This document shows positions 17,349 to 26,447 of a stretch of DNA of 64,000 nucleotides, piece by piece. Every line of letters starts with the position of its first letter. Positions within the stretch are counted from its first letter, which is position 1. The notes below the pieces were generated by a model. The model was not told where the DNA came from. It saw only the letters and a list, made by a program, of their open reading frames with translations, and did not search any database. The stretch comes from Psychrobacillus sp. OK028 (lineage in GTDB: Bacteria > Bacillota > Bacilli > Bacillales_A > Planococcaceae): contig NZ_FNHY01000007.1 in assembly GCF_900103605.1 (NCBI RefSeq), positions 62,001 through 126,000 of the forward strand, in the 5' to 3' direction. A program made the translations under genes and the position numbers.

Positions 17349-18764
17349 TTGAAAAAAGTTAAGGTTAGTTTACGTCCTATTTTAAATAAGGTAAATATGC
17401 CCACTGTTTTAAAAACAGCTATACTTCCAGGAGACTCAATAGAAAGATTGTTTGTTGCAACCCAGGTAGGAGAGATATTTTACATAAAAGATGGAGCTAT
17501 AAGAACTTTTTTAGATATTCGCTCACGTATTCTAAAACTAGGTGGAAGTGGTGGTGGATATGATGAACGTGGATTGTTAGGTCTAGCGTTTCATCCCGAT
17601 TTTTATTTTAACGGGCTGTTTTACCTTCATTATTCAGTAGCCGGATCACAAGGTCCAGGTGCACTTCTTGAACCCTTTGAGCCTAACCCATGTGATCCTA
17701 GAACTTTAAACCTAAAGTGGTTGAACAGAGAAACTCAATATGACCATATTGATACAGTTGAAGAATGGATTTTACAACCCAATGGTCAACCTCAAAAACG
17801 ACGGGCATTACTTAACTTAAGAAGACCTTTTTTAAACCACAATGGTGTTAATAGCTTAAACTTTTCACCTGAAACAGGAAAACTTATATTAACAACTGGA
17901 GATGGCGGATCTGGCTATGATCCATTTAATTTAAGTCAGAACGATATGGAAATAGCGGGTAAAATAATTGAAATTGATGTAGTTAACTATACATTTGTAT
18001 ATAGTCCGCCCGTAGTTACACGTTTCAATGAGCTTCCGTTGCTAATCCAGGAAACGCTTTCGGTAATGGCTAAAGGAGTTCGAAATATACCGGGCATTTC
18101 ATTTCAAAGATTTTATAACCAGTATATTAAACATGTGGGAAATGTCGGACAGGATTTGGTAGAGTCGATATTTTCATTCGCTCAATATAAAGCAATACCA
18201 GTTACTCAGATTACCCAAAATTCTTTGATGACATCCGAAACTGACCAAGAGGGTTTTATTAACTTTGGCTGGCGAGGGTGGGAAGGTGCTTTTCCTACTT
18301 CTATTATTAGGGCTTGTTCAGCTAACCCGGCTTTGGATGAGAAGACAGTTGCTTATTATAATGAAGCAGTACAAAATTCAATGCAGCGTCTTCAGCCTTT
18401 AACTAGTTACTTTCATAAAGATCCAAGACCCGATAAGTTTGAGGGAACTGCACTTACAGGAGTGCAAACCTATCTGGGCAATGGAATTCCCGATTTAACA
18501 GGATGCGTTGTGTTTACCGATCTTGACCAGGACGAGGAATCTCCACCTCCTGGAAGAGGTGTTTTAGCTTATACTAGAGTAAGAACAGATGGCAAACCAA
18601 ATGATTTTAGTGTTATTGAAACCGATTATAATTTTGGATCCGGGTCAGCATATTATGTTAGTTTAGGAACGAATATGTATCAAACAAAGCTTTATTTAGG
18701 GGTTTATGGTTCAACGAAAGTTGCCGACTTTAACCAGGGTACAATTTTTGAAATTGTTCCATGA
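17349..18764 (+). CDS. PQQ-type soluble sugar (glucose/sorbosone) dehydrogenase-like protein
   Basis: A 471-residue six-bladed beta-propeller of the GSDH family. Diagnostic segments are DERGLLGLAFHPDFYFNGLF near residue 78, FLNHNGVNSLNFSPETGKL near 160 with TGDGGSG after it, and FGWRGWEGAFP near 300. No signal peptide is visible, which is odd because most relatives are exported; cytoplasmic location or a non-classical route is possible. The start is a TTG with GAAGGAG 9-11 nt upstream; an ATG 18 codons in would lose the first strand. Members oxidise aldoses using PQQ, but PQQ dependence here is inference, and no PQQ-synthesis genes are in the window. A strong terminator follows. Confidence 0.75.
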   Translation: MKKVKVSLRPILNKVNMPTVLKTAILPGDSIERLFVATQVGEIFYIKDGAIRTFLDIRSRILKLGGSGGGYDERGLLGLAFHPDFYFNGLFYLHYSVAGSQGPGALLEPFEPNPCDPRTLNLKWLNRETQYDHIDTVEEWILQPNGQPQKRRALLNLRRPFLNHNGVNSLNFSPETGKLILTTGDGGSGYDPFNLSQNDMEIAGKIIEIDVVNYTFVYSPPVVTRFNELPLLIQETLSVMAKGVRNIPGISFQRFYNQYIKHVGNVGQDLVESIFSFAQYKAIPVTQITQNSLMTSETDQEGFINFGWRGWEGAFPTSIIRACSANPALDEKTVAYYNEAVQNSMQRLQPLTSYFHKDPRPDKFEGTALTGVQTYLGNGIPDLTGCVVFTDLDQDEESPPPGRGVLAYTRVRTDGKPNDFSVIETDYNFGSGSAYYVSLGTNMYQTKLYLGVYGSTKVADFNQGTIFEIVP

Positions 18765-18805
18765 TTTATAATTATAAAATTCTATAATTTAAATTCAAAC
18801 TAAAT

Positions 18806-18850
18806 GAAACAAACAAGAGAGTGATTAGGCTCCCTTGTTTGTTTCTTTTC
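18806..18850 (+). terminator. Terminator of the sugar dehydrogenase gene
   Basis: A 16-bp stem GAAACAAACAAGAGAG against CTCCCTTGTTTGTTTC (one mismatch) followed by TTTTC, 41 bp after the stop codon. Confidence 0.8.
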
Positions 18851-18943
18851 AGTTCAACATCTATTATTACCGTTACCGCATTTCTAATGTATAACCACCA
18901 CGCACAAAAATCATTTCAAATACTGAGAGGATTTGGAGAGTTA

Positions 18944-19507
18944 CTATATTATAAAGATCTTCAATTTTCGAAAAAAGAATAAAGCCACCTCAACCCATAA
19001 CCAGTTGTAAAGTAGAGAAAACATAAAAATACCTCCCACTGTCATGAATGAAGGGGAATCGGATACACTTGGACCCAGTACTGGAAAGTGAAAAACATAC
19101 AGTAGACTTATAATACCTATCGTTAAGAGAACGGAACCAATAAAAATAATGCTAAATCTCTTCTTGAAAAAGGAAAAAGCTACTCCTATACCAATTCCTA
19201 ACAATCCTGTTGTAAAAGGAAAAATAACTAGTTCACTAGGAGACAGAATGAATAGTAACAGGGATGTAAGAAAATAAGATATCACTCCCATCTGAAGAGA
19301 AAACATAGCTCCAATCAAAATGGGTAAAGTGGCAAAAGGACTTACAAAATATCCGATCCCAGGTAAAAATCCACCAGCTGCCTGGAGTACAGCAGCAATA
19401 CAGGCAAGTAAAGATCCTAAAGCAAGCCTCTTCACTTGAGAATGTTTACGAAATTCTACTTGGGCAACTCGAATATCATCAGAAAGCAATTTTAAAAAAT
19501 ATATCAT
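18944..19507 (-). CDS. Multi-pass membrane protein of unknown function
   Basis: A 187-residue protein with about five or six TM helices spread over residues 28-180 (for example LALGSLLACIAAVLQAAGGF, GVISYFLTSLLLFILS, FIGSVLLTIGIISLLYVF). The N-terminus is cytoplasmic and basic. Size and the small-residue-rich first helix recall substrate-binding (S) subunits of ECF vitamin transporters or YjcA-like proteins, but no diagnostic motif is seen. I would not name a substrate. Single gene; weak ribosome site. Confidence 0.65.
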   Translation of the reverse strand: MIYFLKLLSDDIRVAQVEFRKHSQVKRLALGSLLACIAAVLQAAGGFLPGIGYFVSPFATLPILIGAMFSLQMGVISYFLTSLLLFILSPSELVIFPFTTGLLGIGIGVAFSFFKKRFSIIFIGSVLLTIGIISLLYVFHFPVLGPSVSDSPSFMTVGGIFMFSLLYNWLWVEVALFFFRKLKIFII

Positions 19508-19620
19508 TCCACCTCATTCAAAAGCCTTTTAGAGGGAACCTCTTATAACAAATAGTATTCATAACATTTTTAGCTTATAACTATTCCGGCTAGCTAGAAG
19601 GGAATATAGTACACAAAAAG

Positions 19621-19652
19621 AAGGGGAATGAAATATTCATTCCCCTTCCTCT
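19621..19652. terminator. Bidirectional terminator
   Basis: An 11-bp perfect stem AAGGGGAATGA/TCATTCCCCTT with a 5-nt loop. It is followed by CCTCTTTTT on the plus strand and by CTTCTTTTTG on the minus strand. It ends the acidic repeat protein gene (minus strand). Confidence 0.8.
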
Positions 19653-19711
19653 TTTTATTCAGTTCAAAGTCATAAAACTCTTATACTACAATCGATTTGG
19701 ATAGTGAGATC

Positions 19712-21103
19712 CTATTTTAGGAAGCTCATAAAGCTAGAGAATGAAGCTACTAGGTCTTTATAGTATCCAACCATTTTATCCTTTAAAGTGTTTTGGTCGG
19801 ATTCCGTTTGTACTGTATCTTCCACTGATTCTACAGTGTCTTGCACTGGTGCCTCAACTTCTGATACTGTATCTTCAACTGATTCTACAGTGTCTTGCAC
19901 TGGTGCCTCAACTTCTGATACTGTATCTTCCACTGATTCTACAGTGTCTTGCACTGGTGCCTCAACTTCTGATACTGTATCTTCCACTGATTCTACAGTG
20001 TCTTGCACTGGTGCTTCAACTTCTGATACTGTATCTTCCACTGACTCTACAGTGTCTTGCGCTGGTTCTTCAAGATCTGATACTGTATCTTCCACTGATT
20101 CTACAGTGTCTTGCACTGGTGCTTCAACTTCTGATACTGTATCTTCCACTGACTCTACAGTATCTTGCGCTGGTTCTTCAAGATCTGATACTGTATCTTC
20201 CACTGATTCTACAGCGTCTTGCACTGGTGCTTCTACATCAATTGCTTCCACGTTTTCGGATTCTTCACTTGTTTGAGCTAATTTTTGCTCAATAAGGGAT
20301 TTATAGTATCCGATAACACTTTGGTAGCCTTCACCGATAAATTGATAAGTTTCATCTACCCAAGAGCTAGAGTCATCTTGTGCTGCCGGTGTTTCAGTAG
20401 TTTCTTCTTCAGCTGAGCCTGTTCCTTCTTCTACTTCACCATCGTCAGCTGCTGGTGCTTCTGGCGTTTCAGTAGTTTCTTCTTCAGCTGGGTCTGTTCC
20501 TTCTTCTGCTTCACCATCATCAGCTGCGGGTGCTTCTGGTGTTTCAGTAGTTTCTTCCTCAGCTAGTTCTGTTCCTTCTTCTACTTCACCATCTTCAGCT
20601 ACTGGTGCTTCTTCAGCCGCTGCGTCATCCTCAACTGCTTCTGTACCATCTTCTACTTGATCTTCTTCAGCTGTTGGTGCTTCTGGTGTTTCAGTAGTTT
20701 CTTCTTCAGCTGGGTCTGTTCCTTCTTCTGCTTCACCATCGTCAGCTACTGGTGCTTCTGCTTCTTCAGCTGGTTCTTCACCATTTGTTTCATCTATATT
20801 ATCATCATTATCTGGTTCATCATTATTTTTGTCGGAATTAGATTGAGCTAGTTGGCTAACTAGTTTACCTTTTTCAGGAGATCCTGGTAGACTTTTTGCT
20901 AATGCAGAAACTTTCTGACCATGATTTTTCACTTGTTCAGTTATTTCTGGATTAACGTCCTGCTTATCAAGCTCTGCTGCAGAAATAGGTGCACCAGCTG
21001 CTAAAAAGGTTGCTGCCACCATTGAAGTTGACATTACTAGTGGAGCAAATTTTTTCGATAAATTTTTAGTTTCTTTCTTTGAGTTCATTTGTTTTTTATT
21101 CAT
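19712..21103 (-). CDS. Secreted acidic repeat protein
   Basis: A 463-residue protein of unknown function. A long Sec signal peptide spans residues 1-43 (basic start, hydrophobic core, cleavage near APISAAE). Next come about 3-4 copies of a 25-residue Glu/Asp/Ala/Pro/Thr-rich unit (PEAPAADDGEAEEGTDPAEE). A bridging segment follows (YQFIGEGYQSVIGYYKSLIE), then eight 18-residue units (EAPVQDTVESVEDTVSEV and an EEPAQ variant), and a C-terminal YYKDLVASFSSFMSFLK. The segment YYKxL occurs both in the bridge and at the C-terminus. There is no LPXTG or other sorting signal. The protein is extremely acidic with almost no cysteine or aromatic content in the repeats. It is probably a released or wall-associated stalk or buffer protein. 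Confidence 0.8.
   Translation of the reverse strand: MNKKQMNSKKETKNLSKKFAPLVMSTSMVAATFLAAGAPISAAELDKQDVNPEITEQVKNHGQKVSALAKSLPGSPEKGKLVSQLAQSNSDKNNDEPDNDDNIDETNGEEPAEEAEAPVADDGEAEEGTDPAEEETTETPEAPTAEEDQVEDGTEAVEDDAAAEEAPVAEDGEVEEGTELAEEETTETPEAPAADDGEAEEGTDPAEEETTETPEAPAADDGEVEEGTGSAEEETTETPAAQDDSSSWVDETYQFIGEGYQSVIGYYKSLIEQKLAQTSEESENVEAIDVEAPVQDAVESVEDTVSDLEEPAQDTVESVEDTVSEVEAPVQDTVESVEDTVSDLEEPAQDTVESVEDTVSEVEAPVQDTVESVEDTVSEVEAPVQDTVESVEDTVSEVEAPVQDTVESVEDTVSEVEAPVQDTVESVEDTVQTESDQNTLKDKMVGYYKDLVASFSSFMSFLK
19811..20242. repeat. 54-bp coding tandem repeat, eight units
   Basis: Eight near-identical 54-bp units encode the 18-residue repeats of the acidic secreted protein. In protein order the units are EAPVQ (first, with DA), EEPAQ, EAPVQ, EEPAQ, then four EAPVQ. 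The four most C-terminal units are almost identical at DNA level, so recent expansion by slippage or unequal exchange is likely. Copy number should vary among strains. Confidence 0.9.
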
Positions 21104-21578
21104 TACTTGATCTCTCCTAATTCGTATTTTTTCTACTGATAGGATGGATTTTTCATAAATTCCTTGATTTATCGTTTCACCTCTTATTCTACTGAGTAAG
21201 ATTTATTACTCAAATATTTTTCGGCAGCACCATCTTCTGCCTGCCTTGAATATAACAAAGCATTGTTACCATTTTGTGTTACTCTCATTAAAAAAGATGA
21301 AGCTTTCATTACGTATATTTAGAATTTTGCAATATGTGAAATAATAAAACCAGCCCAAAAAATTCTTTTTTAAAAAATGATTGCGCTTTCATTTTTGTTC
21401 CCTCTGATACTTCATTTGTATTCTCATCCTTTTTATTTAATAAAATTATCCATTTTATTTTACAAATAAGACTATAAAGTAAAAATTACCAAAACAATAT
21501 AACGGTTGTTTAATTATTCTCTATATTCAATCATTTGATAGTATCCTATAGATATCAAAACATTTAATGGAGCAAATA

Positions 21579-21616
21579 GAAAAAGCGTGTTTTGAATTGA
21601 TCAAAACATGCTTTTT
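21579..21616 (-). terminator. Terminator-like hairpin downstream of the PBP gene
   Basis: Stem GAAAAAGCGTGTTTTGA against TCAAAACATGCTTTTTC with one mismatch, 5-6 nt loop; the minus-strand side ends in TTTTTC. It lies 175 bp past the PBP stop codon. Confidence 0.6.
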
Positions 21617-21627
21617 CAATAATCCAT

Positions 21628-21665
21628 TCACTTTACCTTACATACAAACCCTTATATATATTTGG
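21628..21665 (+). repeat. Integrase-flank tail relic
   Basis: The string TTCACTTTACCTTACATACAAA matches, with one or two changes, sequence immediately downstream of the integrase remnants at 24242-24270 and 45709-45733. It is therefore probably the very end of another decayed integrase unit. Confidence 0.45.
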
Positions 21666-21790
21666 GGATTAATATCTTTTAGTTACTAATTAATAGAGAT
21701 CAATGTACTTACTTTTTGTTTTGATATAAAAAGACGTGATCGTGCAGACAGATAATGATTGTTTCTCCAGAATCCTCAATGCCTCTCAAA

Positions 21791-23938
21791 TTAATCTTTT
21801 TCTTTATCTTTTTCTTTCTTCTCTTTTTCTTTATCTTTCTCTTTTTTCTTATCTTTCTTCTCTTTATCTTTCTTATCTTTCTTCTCTTTATCTTTCTTAT
21901 CTTTCTTCTCTTTATCTTTCTTATCTTTCTTCTCTTTATCTTTCCTCTCTTTCTTCTCTTTATCTTTTTCCTTTTCTTTCTTTTCCTCTTCTTTTTTCCT
22001 CTGTTCTTTTAGCTGTTTGGCTAGTAATGATAAGTCAAATTCTTTTTGGGAAAATTCCGTTATAGACTCAGAGAAAATTTCTTTAAAAATCTTTGGGGCA
22101 GTATATCCACTAGTTCCCAACAAATAATGATTTTCATCTGTTTTATCATATCCCATCCAAACTGCCCCAACAATTTGTGGAGTATATCCAACAAACCAAT
22201 GATCCTTTGCTCCTCCTACAGTAGCAAAAGGTAGCTCAGTTGTACCCGTTTTACCAGCTACTTCCCATCCCTCTACTTGGGCATTCATTCCTGAACCTTC
22301 TTCAACAACACCTTTGAGCATATAGGTGATATTCTGAGCGACTTTAGGATTCGTGACGCTTGTAGCATTATTTTCCCATTTAGCAATGATCTCGCCATCA
22401 GCGTCTACAATTTTTTGGATAGAGTGTGCTTCTACCATTACACCATCATTAGGGAATGAGGAGAACGCTTGAGCCATTAATAAAGGAGATACTCCTTCAT
22501 TCATACCACCAAGCGCTAAACCTAGATTATGATCCTCTTCCTTTAATTTAATACCGAAACGCTCCACTGCATTTATCCCGTATTTCAAGCCCATTCTCTG
22601 CAATAGCCATACCGATGGAACGTTATATGAGTGTACCAAAGCTTCGTACATCGTAACTTCTCCATGGAATTTTTTGTCATAGTTCATTGGTTGATATCCG
22701 TCAATATTAATAGGTGAATCTTGTAACATATCATTGATCTCATACCCTTGTTCCAAAGCAGGAGTATATACGGCTAATGGTTTCATTGTAGAAGCGGGTT
22801 GTCGTTTTAGTTGAGTAGCTCGATTAAATCCTCTATAAGTATGTTCGCCTCTTCCTCCAACAAGTGCGTTGATTCCGCCGGTTGAAGGATTGATGAAGAT
22901 TGCTCCACTTTGTATTAACTGATCAGATTGTCCTTCCGGAAACATCTTCTCATCCATATATACCTGTTCAACCGAATTTTGTATTGTAGGATTTAATTCT
23001 GTATAAATATGAAGTCCACCCGCAAGAACCTCATTTTCTGTAAGACCATATTTATTTATAGCTTCCTCCATAATATGGTCCACATAATATGGATATTTAC
23101 CTTTATAATCATCAAATATTTCGCCATCTAATACTATAGACAGTTCTTTTGCCTTTTTGGCATCTTTTTGACTAATGTAGTCTTCCTTTTCCATTAATGA
23201 TAGAACAAGATCTCTCCGTTCAACTGCTTTATTCATATCTTTAAATGGTGACAAATTGGAAGGAGCCTTAATCAACCCAGCGAGCATAGCAGACTCACCT
23301 AGCGTTAACTTACTAACATCCTTGCCAAAATACGTCTGTGAAGCACGTTGTACGCCCCATGCTCCTTCACCAAAATAAATCTGGTTTAAGTATCTTTCCA
23401 TAATTTCATCTTTGGAGTATGTTTGTTCAATTTTTTTCGTTAAAATAAGTTCTTTAAACTTTCTCGTATATGTACGTTCCTGTGTTAAAAATACATTTTT
23501 CGCCAACTGCTGTGTGATTGTGCTTCCTCCTGCCACAATTTCTCCACTCATCATATTTTGAGTCAATGCTCGAAAAATTGCTATAAAGTTAATTCCCCCG
23601 TGCTTGTAAAATCGCTGATCTTCTGTTGCAATTACAGCATGAATAAGATTTTCTGGAATCTTTTCTATGCTAACTCCTTCAATATTTGAAGCTTCTATCT
23701 TACTAGCTACCTCTCCATTTTGGTCATAAATAATAGTTGGCTGTGGAGTGGGCTCTTCTAGTTTACTGACATCACTTGTCCAAATTAAAATATTTAATAG
23801 AAGCAAACTGCATAAAAACAATATTGAACCCGCTACTAAAATCTTCACCTTTATTTTTTTACCTTTAAACTTACTCCATATCTGCCCGTTTAATTTTTTT
23901 TGCTTTCTTCTTTCCATTCTTCTCATGTTTTGTTCCAC
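21791..23938 (-). CDS. Class A penicillin-binding protein with lysine-rich tail
   Basis: A 715-residue bifunctional peptidoglycan synthase. One TM anchor is at about residues 30-52. The glycosyltransferase (GT51) domain covers about 75-250 with ATEDQRFYKHGG and GGSTITQQLAKN. The transpeptidase domain has the active-site serine in RQPASTMKPL (near 385), the SYN motif (HSYNVPS) and KTGT (VAGKTGTTELP, near 565). From about residue 645 to the end it carries a Lys/Asp/Glu tail with four near-perfect DKEKKDKK units. It resembles PBP1A/PbpF/PbpG-type enzymes. It is monocistronic. The tail is net positive and, being extracellular, may bind anionic wall polymers or the acidic protein encoded next door. 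Confidence 0.92.
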   Translation of the reverse strand: MEQNMRRMERRKQKKLNGQIWSKFKGKKIKVKILVAGSILFLCSLLLLNILIWTSDVSKLEEPTPQPTIIYDQNGEVASKIEASNIEGVSIEKIPENLIHAVIATEDQRFYKHGGINFIAIFRALTQNMMSGEIVAGGSTITQQLAKNVFLTQERTYTRKFKELILTKKIEQTYSKDEIMERYLNQIYFGEGAWGVQRASQTYFGKDVSKLTLGESAMLAGLIKAPSNLSPFKDMNKAVERRDLVLSLMEKEDYISQKDAKKAKELSIVLDGEIFDDYKGKYPYYVDHIMEEAINKYGLTENEVLAGGLHIYTELNPTIQNSVEQVYMDEKMFPEGQSDQLIQSGAIFINPSTGGINALVGGRGEHTYRGFNRATQLKRQPASTMKPLAVYTPALEQGYEINDMLQDSPINIDGYQPMNYDKKFHGEVTMYEALVHSYNVPSVWLLQRMGLKYGINAVERFGIKLKEEDHNLGLALGGMNEGVSPLLMAQAFSSFPNDGVMVEAHSIQKIVDADGEIIAKWENNATSVTNPKVAQNITYMLKGVVEEGSGMNAQVEGWEVAGKTGTTELPFATVGGAKDHWFVGYTPQIVGAVWMGYDKTDENHYLLGTSGYTAPKIFKEIFSESITEFSQKEFDLSLLAKQLKEQRKKEEEKKEKEKDKEKKERKDKEKKDKKDKEKKDKKDKEKKDKKDKEKKDKKKEKDKEKEKKEKDKEKD
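21800..22000. repeat. 24-bp tandem repeats encoding the PBP tail
   Basis: Purine-rich (minus strand) tandem units encoding DKEKKDKK, about four regular copies flanked by degenerate ones. The run is prone to slippage, so tail length may differ among strains. Confidence 0.8.
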
Positions 23939-24064
23939 CTTCTAGTCCGACAATTTAGCTTCTTCATAAAGATTATTGTTAGTTATGAAATATACATAGT
24001 CAATAGGGACTTTGTAATACACTACTTTGTCCTCTCTTTTGTAAACCACCTAACCTACCATTTT

Positions 24065-24285
24065 ATGATTTTAAGGAAAACATTAGAATTGGAGCTAAAC
24101 AAACAGTTGAGCCATGCTTATAATGATCAGTACTTTATCTTTGCCAAAACAGAACGACGACCAGGATATCCCTCAGTTATAGAAATGAAAAAGAAGCTTC
24201 CCAAAAGTTTGCACAACTAATGAGAAGCCTCTATTATAGTCCTTTATGTTAGATATTCACTTTTACCTTACATACAAAGGTTCAA
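24065..24285 (+). pseudogene. Tyrosine integrase remnant with internal deletion
   Basis: Coding-like sequence reads AYNDQYFIFAKTERRPGYPS, which matches the middle of phage/ICE-type tyrosine integrases. It is then joined, after a large internal deletion, to the 3' end (GAAATGAAAAAGAAGCTTCC and following), nearly identical in DNA to the integrase 3' end at 45640-45700 but one A shorter, so frameshifted. The downstream tail TTCACTTTTACCTTACATAC is also shared. The catalytic core is missing, so it is inactive. Confidence 0.75.
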
Positions 24286-24335
24286 CTAACCATCAGTGGG
24301 GATGCAGAAAACCACCACATGATGAAAATTTTTAT

Positions 24336-25295
24336 CTATCTCTTTCCTTTGTCATAAATCTCACCTAATGCTCTTGGAGCGCGATTTGATTTAGAGAAAA
24401 AGACTAATAACAATAACGTTAATACATACGGTAAAATCATGAATAAATCAGTGAAACTACTTGGTAATGCCATTGCCTGAGCAATAAATGTTCCCCCAGA
24501 TTTTGCAAAACCAAATATAAGACAAGCGACTAAAGTAGGTAGAATCTTCCAGTTACCGAAGATTAATGCTGCAATTGCCAAGAATCCATATCCCATATAA
24601 ATATTCGAAGAAAAGTTAGCTGAAATGGAATAGGCAAAGCACATACCTGCTAAACCTGATAATAGACCTGATATTAGAACCGCAGAAAATCGTATTTTCG
24701 ATACATTTACACCTGCCGCATCAACCGAATGAGGATTTTCCCCACTCGCTCTTAAGCGCATACCGAATCTTGTTTTATATAGAAGATACCAAGCAAAAAT
24801 GGCAATCACAACGATAATCACTTCGAACGGATACACATTCGTAAAGATTGCTCCAATCACTGGTATATTGGCTAAACCTTCAATCGTAAACCGCTCCGAT
24901 ACACCTAATCGAAACTTGTCCGAAGCCGCACCAAATACAAGTGCATTTATTTGTGTTGTTAAGAAAGTCGTTAACGCTAACGCCAAAATATTAATCACAA
25001 CACCACTGATTACTTGATTAGCCTTAAATTTAATACTTAATACAGCATGAATAACGGAAAAGCCCATCCCGCCAATCATCGCAAACAGGAACGAAACGTA
25101 AAATAGATTTTCAACATCTATTCCAGAAGTGTTTGCGATTAACACAGCTGACAGCGCTCCGATGAATGCACCGAAACCTTGAAACCCTTCAAGTGCTAAA
25201 TTGGTAATACCACTTTTTTCACTATATATACCACCTATTGCCATGATAAAAAGAGGCAGAGCAAAGGATAATCCATCAATAATAATCGTATCCAT
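24336..25295 (-). CDS. Nucleoside ABC importer permease 2 (NupQ/YufQ-like)
   Basis: A 319-residue membrane subunit with about eight TM helices. Family features include FALPLFIMAIGGIYSEKSGITNLALEG at the N-terminus and FGMRLRASGENPHSVDAAG as the ATPase-contacting loop near residue 180. It is the last gene of a four-gene operon (lipoprotein, ATPase, two permeases), and its start directly abuts the stop of permease 1. In B. subtilis the equivalent NupNOPQ system imports guanosine and related nucleosides; the same role is inferred here and fits the guanine-type riboswitch upstream. Confidence 0.9.
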   Translation of the reverse strand: MDTIIIDGLSFALPLFIMAIGGIYSEKSGITNLALEGFQGFGAFIGALSAVLIANTSGIDVENLFYVSFLFAMIGGMGFSVIHAVLSIKFKANQVISGVVINILALALTTFLTTQINALVFGAASDKFRLGVSERFTIEGLANIPVIGAIFTNVYPFEVIIVVIAIFAWYLLYKTRFGMRLRASGENPHSVDAAGVNVSKIRFSAVLISGLLSGLAGMCFAYSISANFSSNIYMGYGFLAIAALIFGNWKILPTLVACLIFGFAKSGGTFIAQAMALPSSFTDLFMILPYVLTLLLLVFFSKSNRAPRALGEIYDKGKR

Positions 25296-26447
25296 TTATG
25301 ATTCACTGTCCTTTCGATCCTCTTCTTTTTCCTTTAAACGGCTGACTTTATGCTTCACATATGCACCACATGCACTAAACAATAGAATCAAACCGATGAT
25401 TACAGAAGCAATTTCTTGTCTGATCCCAGCCTGTGAACTCATATACGTACTTCCTTGGTCAATGATTGATACTAAGAAAGATGAAAAAATAATCCCAATT
25501 GGATGAGCGTTTCCTAATAGTGCCACCGCAATGGAGTCAAAACCGATACTTGATAATACTTTTGGTTGTATGGAAGAGAAATAACCTAAATAATACGTAA
25601 CACCTGCAAGACCAGCCAAACCTCCTGAGATAATCATGGCTAAGACTGTATTTCTTCCGACATTTATTCCTGTATATTTTGCCGCCTTGCGGTTGGAACC
25701 TACTGCTTTGATTTCAAAACCAACTACTGTTTTGTCCATGAGAAACTTGATTAATATGGCGATAATGATTGCCAAAATAAAGCCCAATGGAATATCCATT
25801 TTCAAGTTTGCGATCTCAACATTCACTAACGTCAATCTTGCTTCTTCTGAAATATATTTGGATTGCCTTGAAACTGGATCAACATAATACATTTGAATAA
25901 AAAAGCTTATGACATATTGGGCAATATAATTTAACATAATTGTAGATACTACTTCATGAATGTTAAATCTATATTTTAACCATCCTACTAATCCGCCCAT
26001 TAAGCCTCCAGCGACAATACCGACCAACAACACAAGCGGTTTTGCAATGATAGCATCTAACCCACTATAACCAACAATGACCGTCGCTAAGAAACCAGAG
26101 ACGAGCATTTGACCGGAAACGCCGATATTAAACAGGCCCGCTCTAAGAGCAACAGCCACTGCCAAGCTGGCAAACACAAGTGGCGTCATGGCGTTTAGCA
26201 AACTCAAAAAATCAGTCAGTATGCTTTTATAGCCAGCATAAGAAGACTTAGGAAAGATTCCAGCCCCTTGGAACAAGTTGTAAAAGGCTTGTAACGGATT
26301 TTTGCCCAGTAAAAGTATCACTATTGCTGCAGCAATAAAACTGATTAGTATAGAAGCTACCGGGATTGAAATCGGTTGCCACTTTTCATTTCGTATTGGC
26401 CAAAACAGACGATAACTTAAGCTTTTTTTCTTTTTATCCTTATTCAT
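25296..26447 (-). CDS. Nucleoside ABC importer permease 1 (NupP/YufP-like)
   Basis: A 383-residue membrane subunit with 8-10 TM helices. Characteristic segments are ALRAGLFNIGVSGQMLVSGF near residue 105 and GFEIKAVGSNRKAAKYTGIN as the coupling loop near 250. The N-terminus is a basic cytoplasmic stretch (DKKKKSLSYRLF), and the C-terminus is charged. Its start overlaps the end of the ATPase gene by 8 bp, indicating translational coupling. Longer than permease 2, as in other Bmp-type systems. Confidence 0.9.
   Translation of the reverse strand: MNKDKKKKSLSYRLFWPIRNEKWQPISIPVASILISFIAAAIVILLLGKNPLQAFYNLFQGAGIFPKSSYAGYKSILTDFLSLLNAMTPLVFASLAVAVALRAGLFNIGVSGQMLVSGFLATVIVGYSGLDAIIAKPLVLLVGIVAGGLMGGLVGWLKYRFNIHEVVSTIMLNYIAQYVISFFIQMYYVDPVSRQSKYISEEARLTLVNVEIANLKMDIPLGFILAIIIAILIKFLMDKTVVGFEIKAVGSNRKAAKYTGINVGRNTVLAMIISGGLAGLAGVTYYLGYFSSIQPKVLSSIGFDSIAVALLGNAHPIGIIFSSFLVSIIDQGSTYMSSQAGIRQEIASVIIGLILLFSACGAYVKHKVSRLKEKEEDRKDSES

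Larger units (their letters stand above)
21104..21790. other. Gene-free interval upstream of the acidic protein
   Basis: About 690 bp of very AT-rich DNA. It holds the acidic protein promoter region, a terminator-like hairpin for the penicillin-binding protein (21579-21616), and at about 21628-21665 a short tail (TTCACTTTACCTTACATACAAA) that also follows the integrase remnants at 24.2 and 45.7 kb. Nothing else is recognised. Confidence 0.5.

Noticed and set aside
19811-20242. CRISPR-like array
   Set aside because: The 54-bp units are contiguous without unique spacers and encode a protein repeat; no cas genes are present.
19741-20295. Long open frames on the plus strand across the 54-bp repeats
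   Set aside because: They are shadows: the repeat unit is a multiple of three and lacks stops in several frames. Codon use, signal peptide and terminator all support the minus-strand gene.
21755-22065. Leucine/phenylalanine-rich plus-strand frames opposite the PBP tail
   Set aside because: Complement of the Lys-codon repeats of the PBP gene; no ribosome site.
24290-24330. Attachment core beside the 24-kb integrase remnant
   Set aside because: Only a weak CACATGATG resemblance to the groEL core; no arm repeats follow.
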